Source: Candidatus Paralachnospira sangeri (GTDB taxonomy: Bacteria > Bacillota > Clostridia > Lachnospirales > Lachnospiraceae). Taken from it: 35,863 nt of DNA. How positions within the stretch are numbered: position 1 is the stretch's first letter; every line of letters starts with the position of its first letter. The position numbers and the translations under genes are program-made. Positions 17,619 to 24,638 of this stretch are shown piece by piece. The notes under the pieces were generated by a model that ran no database searches, had not been told where the DNA came from, and saw only the letters and a list, made by a program, of their open reading frames with translations. The stretch covers positions 1-35,863 of the forward strand of contig CAJFOT010000039.1 in assembly GCA_904397815.1 (NCBI GenBank), given 5' to 3'.

Positions 17619-17647
17619 ATTATACAATAAATAAAATTGGCTTGCAA
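17619..17647 (-). promoter_or_regulatory. Promoter of the 6S-like RNA
   Basis: TTGCAA (17642-17647), 17-bp spacer, perfect TATAAT (17619-17624) on the minus strand, starting 40 bases past the pyrimidine-nucleoside phosphorylase stop. The predicted start point is 17611 or 17612. Confidence 0.8.
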
Positions 17648-17686
17648 GGCAATTTTCATAAGAATTCCTTTCCAGCCCATCCAAAC

Positions 17687-18988
17687 TCAGCCAATTCGCG
17701 CAAAAATATGCGGACGGGCAGGAGCAGGATCAGGACCGATCCGATAGGAAGACAGCAGTTTTGCCGCGCCATCTGCCAGGCGTCCCTCCTGAGAAGTATA
17801 TAAAACAGCCAGAGGCTCCCCCTTTTTTACGGCATCGCCAGTCTTTTTGCGCAGCAGGATACCGGCATCCATCTGAATCTGATCCTCTTTTTTCTCTCTG
17901 CCTGCTCCCAGCAGCATGGCCGCCGTACCGCAGCCCTGAGCATCCATCCCGATGACATATCCGTCCGCCTCTGCTGTCACTTCCATTGACACCGCAGCTT
18001 TCGGAAGAATGGAGGAATCGTGAACCACGTCAGGATTACCGCCCTGGGCTTCGGTCATCCGGGCAAAGGTCTCTAACGCCCGGCCGGAGGAAATGGCTTC
18101 CTCAGCCAGCCTGCGGCACTGCTCCATCGTGCCCTGTTCCGCCAGAAACAGCATATTGGCCGCCAATTCCAGGCAGACCTGGGTGAAATCTTCAGGTCCC
18201 TGCCCCTTGAGCGTATCGATGGCCTCCTGAACCTCCAGGGCATTTCCAATAGTATTGCCCAGGGGAACATCCATGTCTGTAATCAAAGCAGCCATCTTCT
18301 TCCCTGCCATCTTTCCAATCTTTACCATGCATTCTGCCAGGGCTTTTGCCTCCGCCTCTGTTTTCATAAAAGCGCCGCTTCCGGTTTTCACATCCAGCAA
18401 AATAGCGTCGCTTCCGCTGGCCAGCTTCTTGCTCATGATGGAACTGGCGATCAGGGGCATGCTGTCCACGGTGGCCGTCACATCCCGCAGGGCATACAGC
18501 ATCTGATCCGCAGGAACCAGGGATTTGGTCTGGCCCGTGATGCAGATTCCCACTTCATTGACGATCCGGTAAAACTCTTCATCGGACAAAGCGGTACAAA
18601 AACCGGGGATGGACTCCAGCTTATCCAGAGTGCCGCCGGTATGCCCCAGCCCCCGGCCTGACATTTTCGCCACCTTTACTCCCAGAGAGGCCACCACCGG
18701 CCCGATCACCAGCGTAGTTTTATCTCCCACGCCGCCGGTACTGTGTTTATCCGCCTTACAGCCGCTGATCGAGGACAGGTCCAGCATCTCCCCTGACCTT
18801 GCCATCGCCATGGTCAGCCAGCCGGTCTCTTCCTCTGTCATACCCTGAAAATATACCGCCATTGCCCAGGCCGCCATCTGGTAATCGGGAATTTCCCCGC
18901 CCACATAGCCATGAATCAGAAAATCAATTTCCTCCCGGGTCAGAGCGCCTCCTCTTTTTTTCTTCTCAATCATATCATAAGCTCTCAT
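17687..18988 (-). CDS. pdp: Pyrimidine-nucleoside phosphorylase
   Basis: A 433-residue nucleoside phosphorylase II family enzyme that splits uridine, deoxyuridine or thymidine with phosphate into base and (deoxy)ribose 1-phosphate. The family signature (SGRGLGHTGGTLDKLESIPG) and the phosphate loop KADKHSTGGVGDKTT are intact; length and domain order are normal. The ATG overlaps the stop of the upstream deoB-cdd gene as ATGA, so translation is coupled. It is the third gene of the salvage operon: its sugar-phosphate product is the substrate of the DeoB domain, and the Cdd domain feeds it uridine. Thymidine phosphorylase (DeoA) is a close relative; the Firmicute enzyme usually has the broader specificity. 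Confidence 0.95.
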   Translation of the reverse strand: MRAYDMIEKKKRGGALTREEIDFLIHGYVGGEIPDYQMAAWAMAVYFQGMTEEETGWLTMAMARSGEMLDLSSISGCKADKHSTGGVGDKTTLVIGPVVASLGVKVAKMSGRGLGHTGGTLDKLESIPGFCTALSDEEFYRIVNEVGICITGQTKSLVPADQMLYALRDVTATVDSMPLIASSIMSKKLASGSDAILLDVKTGSGAFMKTEAEAKALAECMVKIGKMAGKKMAALITDMDVPLGNTIGNALEVQEAIDTLKGQGPEDFTQVCLELAANMLFLAEQGTMEQCRRLAEEAISSGRALETFARMTEAQGGNPDVVHDSSILPKAAVSMEVTAEADGYVIGMDAQGCGTAAMLLGAGREKKEDQIQMDAGILLRKKTGDAVKKGEPLAVLYTSQEGRLADGAAKLLSSYRIGPDPAPARPHIFARIG

Positions 18989-20604
18989 TTTACGGCACTC
19001 TCCTTTCTGCTGCCCAGGCTTCCCGGCCCGAAGCCTTCAGGCAGCAGTTCCTTCAATGTCCTGATCTGATAATCCGTTCGGCTTTTCGCCAGAATAATCA
19101 GAAAGTCAGGGCCGCAGAACTCCTCCATCACCTGCCGGCACACTCCGCAGGGCGCACAATAATCTGAGGGCTGATCGCCCTGGGGCCCTCCGGCTATGGC
19201 AATGGCCCGGAATCTCCGTTTTCCTTCGCTGACTGCCTTGACGAAAGCCGTCCGCTCCGCGCAGACCGACGGACCGTAAGCCGCATTCTCCACATTGCAT
19301 CCGGAGTAAACCTCCCCCTCCTCAGACAGCAGCGCAGCGCCCACGCAGAAATGGGAGTAAGGAGCGTAGGACTGCTGCCGGGCCTGAATCGCCGTCTCCG
19401 CCAGCCGTTCCACATTCAGCGCCCTGATCTGGGGATAGAAGCTGACACCCCGGCAGTTCTGCTTCACGCCCAGGTAATCCAGCACTGACGCCGCTATGTC
19501 CGCGAAACTCTGTCTGGTTCCCAGATTCACCCCCTTCAGGCATTGCTTCCCCGTGACAATCAGTGGGGTATACTCCCTGGAATGGTCTGTGGACGGCGTA
19601 TCCGGATCACAGCCGTGATCAGCCGTGATGATCAGAATATCCTCATCTCTCATCGCCGCTTCCAGTCTGGGCAGCATGGAATCAAAATAAGCCAGGGCCT
19701 TTGCATAGCCGTCCCGATCGTTCCGGTGGCCGTACAGCATGTCAAAATCCACCAGATTTGTGAAACACAGCCCTTCGAAATCTTTTTCCATATATTTCAA
19801 AGTTTTTTCAATACCATCAGCGTTATTCTCTGTGCGCACATATTCTGTGATGCCACGCCCTGCAAAAATATCGACAATTTTTCCTACAGAGATCACCGTT
19901 TTCCCTGCCTCTTTCAGCAGATCCAGCATCGTCGGCGCCGGGGGCTCCAGAGAAAAATCATGGCGGTTCGCTGTCCGTGTAAAGTCAGGCCAGCTGCCAA
20001 TAAAAGGACGGGCGATAATCCGTCCCACTCCCCACGGACCCTGACAGATCTCCCGGGCCGCCTGACAATACTGGTAGAGCAGTTCCGGCGGTACCAGATC
20101 CTCATGAGCCGCAATCTGCAGCACGCTGTCGGCGGAAGTATAAACAATCAGATCCCCTGTCCGCAGATGTTCCCTTCCATAATCCCTGATCACCTCAGTG
20201 CCCGAATAGGGTCGGTTGCACAAAATTCCCCTTCCGGTACGCTCCCGCAAACGCTCCAGCAGTTCTTCCGGAAATCCCTCCGGGAAAACCGGCAGCGGCG
20301 CTTCCGACACCACACCGGCGATCTCCCAGTGGCCGATCGTGGTATCCTTTCCCCGGGACTGCTCCTCCATCCGGGCCACAGCGCCCTGAAAGACAGGAAC
20401 CGGCTGTCCGGGATCTCTGTCCTTTCCGCAGCCTTCAATCTGAAAAAGCCCCAGCCGTTTCATATTCTCCATCTGGAAAAAAGGGCTTTTCTTCACAGCT
20501 CCCAGGGTATCCGAACCCTGGTCGCCGTAATCCGCCGCATCCGGCAGCTCGCCGATGCCAAAGCTATCCAAAACAATGATAAATACTCTCTTCATCCCAG
20601 ACAT
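18985..20604 (-). CDS. Phosphopentomutase-cytidine deaminase fusion (DeoB-Cdd)
   Basis: A 539-residue bifunctional protein. Residues 1-392 are a complete phosphopentomutase of the alkaline phosphatase superfamily: metal ligand in VLDSFGIGELPDA (Asp13), phospho-acceptor threonine in GKDTTIGHWE (Thr88), TSADSVLQIAAHE, and the metal-binding ADHGCDPDTPSTDHSRE. Residues about 395-525 are a complete tetrameric-type cytidine deaminase: GCNVENAAYGPSVCAERTAF (catalytic Glu450, zinc ligand Cys448) and APCGVCRQ (Cys486, Cys489). The two are normally separate genes. There is no stop or frameshift at the joint. The joined activities, cytidine to uridine and pentose 1- to 5-phosphate, flank the step done by the next gene (pdp). 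Upstream, the nucleotidase gene ends 18 bases away. Confidence 0.95.
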   Translation of the reverse strand: MSGMKRVFIIVLDSFGIGELPDAADYGDQGSDTLGAVKKSPFFQMENMKRLGLFQIEGCGKDRDPGQPVPVFQGAVARMEEQSRGKDTTIGHWEIAGVVSEAPLPVFPEGFPEELLERLRERTGRGILCNRPYSGTEVIRDYGREHLRTGDLIVYTSADSVLQIAAHEDLVPPELLYQYCQAAREICQGPWGVGRIIARPFIGSWPDFTRTANRHDFSLEPPAPTMLDLLKEAGKTVISVGKIVDIFAGRGITEYVRTENNADGIEKTLKYMEKDFEGLCFTNLVDFDMLYGHRNDRDGYAKALAYFDSMLPRLEAAMRDEDILIITADHGCDPDTPSTDHSREYTPLIVTGKQCLKGVNLGTRQSFADIAASVLDYLGVKQNCRGVSFYPQIRALNVERLAETAIQARQQSYAPYSHFCVGAALLSEEGEVYSGCNVENAAYGPSVCAERTAFVKAVSEGKRRFRAIAIAGGPQGDQPSDYCAPCGVCRQVMEEFCGPDFLIILAKSRTDYQIRTLKELLPEGFGPGSLGSRKESAVK

Positions 20605-20622
20605 TTCCTTCCTTTCCCCGTT

Positions 20623-21309
20623 TTACGGACAAATCTCCCTAAGCTGCTCCAAACGGCTGATTTCATATGTAATCACCGCGTCCGCCCCGGCCTGCTGCCC
20701 GTCCGGATTATACCAGCATGTATCAACGCCGGCATTGGCGCCGCCCTTGATGTCACTGGTCAGAGAATCACCGATTATCAGCGCCTCATCAGCCGAAAAG
20801 CCCGGAATCCTGTTGAAACAATAATCAAAATATCCCTTCATCGGCTTCTGATAGCCTGTGTCCTCTGAAACAAAAATATGCCGGAAATACTGATCAAAAT
20901 GATTTTTTTTCAGCCGGCTGTACTGCGTGCGGGAAACGCCGTTTGTCATCACACACAGATAATAGCGGCTGCTCAGATCCCGGATCAAATCCACCGCGCC
21001 CTCCACATAAAATACCTGCTGTCCCAGCAAATCCTGATAAGTCTGTTCGAAAGCCTCCGGATCCGCGTCAACCCCAATCTCACGGAACAATTCCTCAAAC
21101 CGCCCTGTCAGAACCTGTTCCCGACTGATCTCTCCTTTCTCAAACCTTTTCCAGAACCCGTCGTTAATCTTACTGTAAAGTCCCGGCAGTTCCGGCGTGC
21201 AGGGGATATGATGGATCCGCAGACTCTCCCTGATAGCACAGTCCTCTCCCTTTTTAAAATCCATAAGCGTTCCATCTACATCAAACATTAGATAAGTATA
21301 TTTCTTCAT
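20623..21309 (-). CDS. HAD-family 5'-nucleotidase (YjjG-like)
   Basis: A 228-residue haloacid dehalogenase superfamily hydrolase of the YjjG type, which dephosphorylates (deoxy)nucleoside monophosphates, with preference for pyrimidines in characterised members. Motif I is FDVDGT (nucleophile Asp10, acid/base Asp12), motif II MTNGVSRTQ, motif III Lys in YQKPMKG, motif IV IGDSLTSDIKGGANAG; a helical cap lies between motifs I and II. The start at 21309 is set by FDVDGT being about ten residues in, as in the family. There is no SD, and the promoter -10 box ends only six bases before this ATG. It is first gene of the salvage operon, supplying nucleosides to the DeoB-Cdd and Pdp enzymes. Confidence 0.9.
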   Translation of the reverse strand: MKKYTYLMFDVDGTLMDFKKGEDCAIRESLRIHHIPCTPELPGLYSKINDGFWKRFEKGEISREQVLTGRFEELFREIGVDADPEAFEQTYQDLLGQQVFYVEGAVDLIRDLSSRYYLCVMTNGVSRTQYSRLKKNHFDQYFRHIFVSEDTGYQKPMKGYFDYCFNRIPGFSADEALIIGDSLTSDIKGGANAGVDTCWYNPDGQQAGADAVITYEISRLEQLREICP

Positions 21310-21315
21310 AAAGAT

Positions 21316-21345
21316 ATTGTATCGGAATACCCATGAAGCTGTCAA
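21316..21345 (-). promoter_or_regulatory. Promoter of the pyrimidine salvage operon (leaderless start)
   Basis: A perfect TTGACA (21340-21345), 18-bp spacer, TACAAT (21316-21321) on the minus strand. Six bases separate the -10 box from the ATG at 21309, so the predicted +1 is the A of the start codon. No Shine-Dalgarno sequence is present. Confidence 0.7.
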
Positions 21346-21355
21346 GAAAATTTTC

Positions 21356-21369
21356 AGAACAAATGTTTG
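21356..21369. promoter_or_regulatory. LexA-like box 1
   Basis: AGAACAAATGTTTG agrees with the Firmicute LexA (SOS) consensus CGAACRNRYGTTYG at 13 of 14 positions. It lies nine bases upstream of the -35 box of the radical-SAM promoter and also just upstream of the divergent nucleotidase promoter. Confidence 0.5.
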
Positions 21370-21377
21370 TTTTTCTG

Positions 21378-21406
21378 TTGCTTTTTCTTTTCTTTCATGC
21401 TATACT
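21378..21406 (+). promoter_or_regulatory. Promoter of the radical-SAM/DUF4130 operon
   Basis: TTGCTT (21378-21383), 17-bp spacer, TATACT (21401-21406) on the plus strand. It sits between the two LexA-like boxes. The start point would be near 21413, which leaves a long leader of about 310 bases before the radical-SAM start. Confidence 0.65.
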
Positions 21407-21412
21407 CTGACC

Positions 21413-21426
21413 AGAATATATGTTCG
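21413..21426. promoter_or_regulatory. LexA-like box 2
   Basis: AGAATATATGTTCG agrees with the LexA consensus at 12 of 14 positions and overlaps the predicted transcription start. A repressor bound here would block RNA polymerase. Confidence 0.5.
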
Positions 21427-21632
21427 ATTTCGGTTTTGTAAAGAACAATCCGAACGACTGTCATTGGGAAAAACATAGAATGAACATTCCGACACTTAGA
21501 CGGGTTCGTTTCAGACAATCAGTATTGACCTCAGATGAAAGGATTATGCAGTTTTGTCTGATGGAAAAACAATTAATCCGGGAACAGAGATGCCTTTCCC
21601 GAAAATATAAAGAAAGGAGAGTCCGCTCATAG
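21420..21632 (+). CDS. Small open reading frame in the radical-SAM leader
   Basis: A possible 70-residue basic peptide whose ATG lies seven bases after the predicted start point. An alternative in-frame ATG at 21480 gives 50 residues. The second half looks helical and charged (SDERIMQFCLMEKQLIREQ, then KYKERRVRS). No SD is present and no family is recognised. It occupies most of an otherwise unexplained leader of about 310 bases. It could be a translated SOS-induced small protein or chance. Confidence 0.25.
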   Translation: MFDFGFVKNNPNDCHWEKHRMNIPTLRRVRFRQSVLTSDERIMQFCLMEKQLIREQRCLSRKYKERRVRS

Positions 21633-21722
21633 ATCAAATATACAAAAAAGCTCACGGTACAGAAACGTAAGCATACTCCATCACACTTTGAGCGGCAGGA
21701 ACACATGATACTGCAGGAACAC

Positions 21723-23144
21723 ATGTCATTAGAGAAAAAACTGGAGATTTTATCCGATGCCGCCAAATATGACGTGGCCTGCACCAGCAGCGGCGTAACC
21801 CGCCGGGGCGAAAAGGGATGTCTGGGAAATACCGCAGCAGGAGGCATCTGCCACAGCTTTGCTGCTGACGGCAGATGTATCTCCCTACTGAAGGTCCTGT
21901 TTTCCAATGAATGTGTCTATGACTGCAAATACTGCCTGAACCGGGCATCCAATGACGTGCCCCGGGCCACCTTTACACCGGAGGAATTATGTACCCTGAC
22001 TGTGGAATTCTACCGCCGCAATTATATCGAGGGTCTTTTCCTCAGTTCCGGCATCATCAACACTCCCAGTCACACTATGGGCCTTCTATACCAAACCCTG
22101 CTTCTGCTGCGGCGTCAATACCGGTTTAACGGCTATATCCACGTAAAAACGATTCCCGGTGCCGACCCTGAACTGATCCAGAAAATCGGCTATCTGGCAG
22201 ACCGTATGAGCGCCAACCTGGAAATCTCCACCCAGGAAGGGCTGAAAAAACTGGCGCCTCACAAAACCCACGCCCGCATTCTGGCACCGATCCGGCAGAT
22301 ACAGAACAGCATCCTGCAGGACAGACTGGAGGGCAGAGCCGAAGGATTCCTCCCTCCGCCCCGTACTCAGACCGGACTGACAGTCGCCAGCAGGAACCAG
22401 TCCTCCCTGTCCCCCCAGATCCCCGCTCATTCCGCTGCCGACCCTCACCTCCAGTATCTGGCCAGAACCGCGCAGACGGTATCCAGAAGCCATCCCCGGT
22501 TTGTTCCGGCCGGGCAAAGTACCCAGATGATTGTCGGAGCTGTGCCGGAATCGGACTTTCAGCTGGTGCGGACAGCAGAGGCGCTGTACCAGAACTATGA
22601 TCTGAAGAGAGTCTTTTATTCTGCCTACGTCCCTGTAAATGAAGACGCCAGTCTCCCCTCTTTGGACACCCGCCCTCCTCTCCTGCGGGAACACCGCCTC
22701 TATCAGGCGGACTGGCTTCTTCGTTTTTACGGCTTCCATGCCGGAGAACTTTTAACGGAAGAGCGTCCTAACTTCAATCTGTTCATCGACCCCAAATGTG
22801 ACTGGGCCGTACGGCATCTGGAACTTTTTCCTGTAGAAATCACCTCCGCCGACTATGCCACCCTTCTGCGGGTGCCAGGCATCGGTGTAAAATCCGCCCG
22901 CCGTATCCTCTATGCCAGAAAGCACAGCCTCCTGGATTTTCAGGCGTTGAAAAAAATGGGCGTCGTCCTGAAACGAGCCCACTATTTCATCACTGTGAAC
23001 GGACATATGCTGTATCCTGTAAAGCTGGAAGAAACCTATATCACCCACAATCTGATCCGAAGCGAACAGGATAAAAACTGGCAGATTGCCAGAGAAATGA
23101 CCTATCAGCAAATGTCGCTTTTTGACGACTTTCAGCTTGTATAG
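21723..23144 (+). CDS. Putative DNA modification/repair radical SAM protein (TIGR03916 family)
   Basis: A 473-residue radical SAM protein. The [4Fe-4S] motif is CVYDCKYC (Cys64, Cys68, Cys71). Further cysteines at 20, 33, 43 and 52 could bind another cluster. A helix-hairpin-helix motif near 381-400 (LLRVPGIGVKSARRILYAR) is the kind that contacts DNA. This matches the family described as 'putative DNA modification/repair radical SAM protein', whose chemistry is unknown. Residues about 203-252 form a Pro/Gln/Ser-rich segment that looks inserted. The C-terminus carries QMSLF (463-467), a sliding-clamp-binding type motif. The start at 21723 is preferred because family members begin just before EKLxILxDAAKYD; an identical upstream SD-ATG pair gives 21705. 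It is paired with the next gene. Confidence 0.9.
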   Translation: MSLEKKLEILSDAAKYDVACTSSGVTRRGEKGCLGNTAAGGICHSFAADGRCISLLKVLFSNECVYDCKYCLNRASNDVPRATFTPEELCTLTVEFYRRNYIEGLFLSSGIINTPSHTMGLLYQTLLLLRRQYRFNGYIHVKTIPGADPELIQKIGYLADRMSANLEISTQEGLKKLAPHKTHARILAPIRQIQNSILQDRLEGRAEGFLPPPRTQTGLTVASRNQSSLSPQIPAHSAADPHLQYLARTAQTVSRSHPRFVPAGQSTQMIVGAVPESDFQLVRTAEALYQNYDLKRVFYSAYVPVNEDASLPSLDTRPPLLREHRLYQADWLLRFYGFHAGELLTEERPNFNLFIDPKCDWAVRHLELFPVEITSADYATLLRVPGIGVKSARRILYARKHSLLDFQALKKMGVVLKRAHYFITVNGHMLYPVKLEETYITHNLIRSEQDKNWQIAREMTYQQMSLFDDFQLV

Positions 23145-23227
23145 AAGGGAAGCCGCCGCCCGGCAGAGGAAATTTCTTCAGAAAAAACATTCAATTTCTA
23201 AATCTCAGAAAGGAACGATACAGCTTT

Positions 23228-24004
23228 ATGAATCAGCCTGATACCCCCTCACAGACCATCTATCTGTGTGACGACACGCCTGACGGTATCTTTACCGCCG
23301 TCTATGATGCCTGGGCCAGCGGCCTGGGCCATCAGAATGTAGCCCTGGCTCTGAACGGAGATTATAACCTCTCCCTTTTCGCCCGCTATGTCTCCGTCAC
23401 CACAGATTACGAAAAATCATTTCGGGTAGCCCGTTCTGTACAGCGGAAACTGTCCTCCGCTGTATTCGATATGGCATACCGGGCTTCTCTGTCGAATGAT
23501 CCCGAAAAGGCTGATGCCATATACCGTTTTCTGGTGCTGGCATTCCGCCGCGGCCCTAAGATCGTTTCCATGCTGGGACTTCCACAGGTGCAGACCATAT
23601 TTGCCCTTCACAGAAGAGTCAGTAATGAAGCCCACTATTTTGTTGAATTCACCCGTTTTTCCGCCTTGGCCCAGCATTTGCTCTACGGAAAAATATGTCC
23701 GAAAGCCAACGTTCTGCCGCTGACAGCCCCTCACTTTGCTGACCGCCTGCCTTCTGAATCCTGGATTCTGCTGGACGAGAAGCGAAATCTGGCAGCTTTA
23801 CATCCCGCTGACCGGGACTGGGTGCTGATGCCTGTTCAGAAAGATGAACTGGAAGCATTATGCCATTATGACGCGGAGGAAGATCAATATCGCTCCCTCT
23901 GGAAACTCTTTCACAAAACCATTGCCATCCGGGAGCGGACCAATCCCCGCTGCCAGATGACCCATCTGCCTTTATGGTACCGAAAAAACATGACAGAATT
24001 TTAG
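23228..24004 (+). CDS. Probable DNA metabolism protein (TIGR03915/DUF4130)
   Basis: A 258-residue protein of the family annotated as 'probable DNA metabolism protein', which is encoded next to TIGR03916 radical SAM proteins and in other genomes is fused to a uracil-DNA glycosylase domain. Here no glycosylase domain is fused. Typical segments are YLCDDTPDGIFTAVYDAW near the N-terminus, RFLVLAFRRGPKIVSMLGLP and EAHYFVEFTRFSAL in the middle, and LPLWYRKNMTEF at the C-terminus. It starts 83 bases after the radical-SAM stop with a distant AAAGGA, and is presumably co-transcribed. The biochemical role is unknown; a joint role in repairing or processing modified bases is inferred. Confidence 0.88.
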   Translation: MNQPDTPSQTIYLCDDTPDGIFTAVYDAWASGLGHQNVALALNGDYNLSLFARYVSVTTDYEKSFRVARSVQRKLSSAVFDMAYRASLSNDPEKADAIYRFLVLAFRRGPKIVSMLGLPQVQTIFALHRRVSNEAHYFVEFTRFSALAQHLLYGKICPKANVLPLTAPHFADRLPSESWILLDEKRNLAALHPADRDWVLMPVQKDELEALCHYDAEEDQYRSLWKLFHKTIAIRERTNPRCQMTHLPLWYRKNMTEF

Positions 24005-24423
24005 ATATGCTCATCCTTATCCCGCTGGCTGTCCACACCGGGAATAAACAGAAACTTTCTGATCATAAAGAGAATCGCAATGGCAAATACACTGCACAGA
24101 TTCTCCACAGGCCCCATGTGCTCCACCACCATACCCCTGGCAATAGCAAACAGCAGCACCTCGATCACAGAACTGAGATTATGACGGCAGAGCATCTTCA
24201 AAAATTCAATGCCAATCACCACATTAAATGCAGCGGCCAGAAACTCCCCAAACGCATAATCCTCCAGACGGTTTACATATAAAATTTCCATCTCATGCAG
24301 CAATCCAACCACCGAAATCAGCAGTGCTCCCACAATAATAATGCCAATCGCAATCTCCATAAACAGAGCGATATGGTACAATAGCATCTGCAATTTCTTT
24401 TTAACCGCATTTTCCACCGGCAT
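24001..24423 (-). CDS. Small four-helix membrane protein, PsiE-like
   Basis: A 140-residue integral membrane protein with four hydrophobic segments (about 15-45, 60-80, 88-103, 108-125) and charged ends. The layout and the YHIALFMEIAIGIIIVGALL and LFAIARGMVVEHM segments resemble the PsiE family (phosphate-starvation-inducible), whose function is unclear. The resemblance is by topology and is uncertain. The start is ambiguous: the ATG at 24423 lies one base after a G-rich SD, while a GTG at 24417 has better spacing. It converges on the DUF4130 gene with a four-base overlap of ends and has its own strong promoter. Confidence 0.75.
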   Translation of the reverse strand: MPVENAVKKKLQMLLYHIALFMEIAIGIIIVGALLISVVGLLHEMEILYVNRLEDYAFGEFLAAAFNVVIGIEFLKMLCRHNLSSVIEVLLFAIARGMVVEHMGPVENLCSVFAIAILFMIRKFLFIPGVDSQRDKDEHI

Positions 24424-24453
24424 TCCCCCTTATTTTTTGTCTTTTTCAACCAC

Positions 24454-24482
24454 ATTATAACAAAAAAACAGGCGGATGCCAA
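24454..24482 (-). promoter_or_regulatory. Promoter of the PsiE-like gene
   Basis: TTGGCA (24477-24482), 17-bp spacer, TATAAT (24454-24459) with a TGT extended -10, on the minus strand, about 30 bases before the start codon. Confidence 0.75.
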
Positions 24483-24518
24483 TGCAAAGAAAGTATGTGT
24501 TTTTGTACACGGGGTTTA

Positions 24519-24612
24519 CACAGCCCGGACGGCATCAGGAGCCGCTGCAGAACGGTGTGTCCGGACAGCCCTGGCCCTTAACGCCTTTGTTCCCGGCCTG
24601 AATAAATTCTAA
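24519..24612. repeat. Head module of the palindromic repeat family, with inverted tail
   Basis: Positions 24519-24583 match 35614-35680 near the window end: the first 14 bases are identical, as are GCAGAACG and TGTGTCCGGACAGCCCTG. Bases 24589-24612 are the exact reverse complement of the last 24 bases of the window, so here the tail is joined in inverted form to the head. The function is unknown. Confidence 0.75.
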
Positions 24613-24638
24613 ACGGCCAACCGGGCCAATATCCAGGA

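Noticed and set aside
19543..20868. 441-codon plus-strand open frame
   Set aside because: It is the complement of the DeoB-Cdd and HAD genes and spans the gene boundary, which a real gene would not be expected to do.
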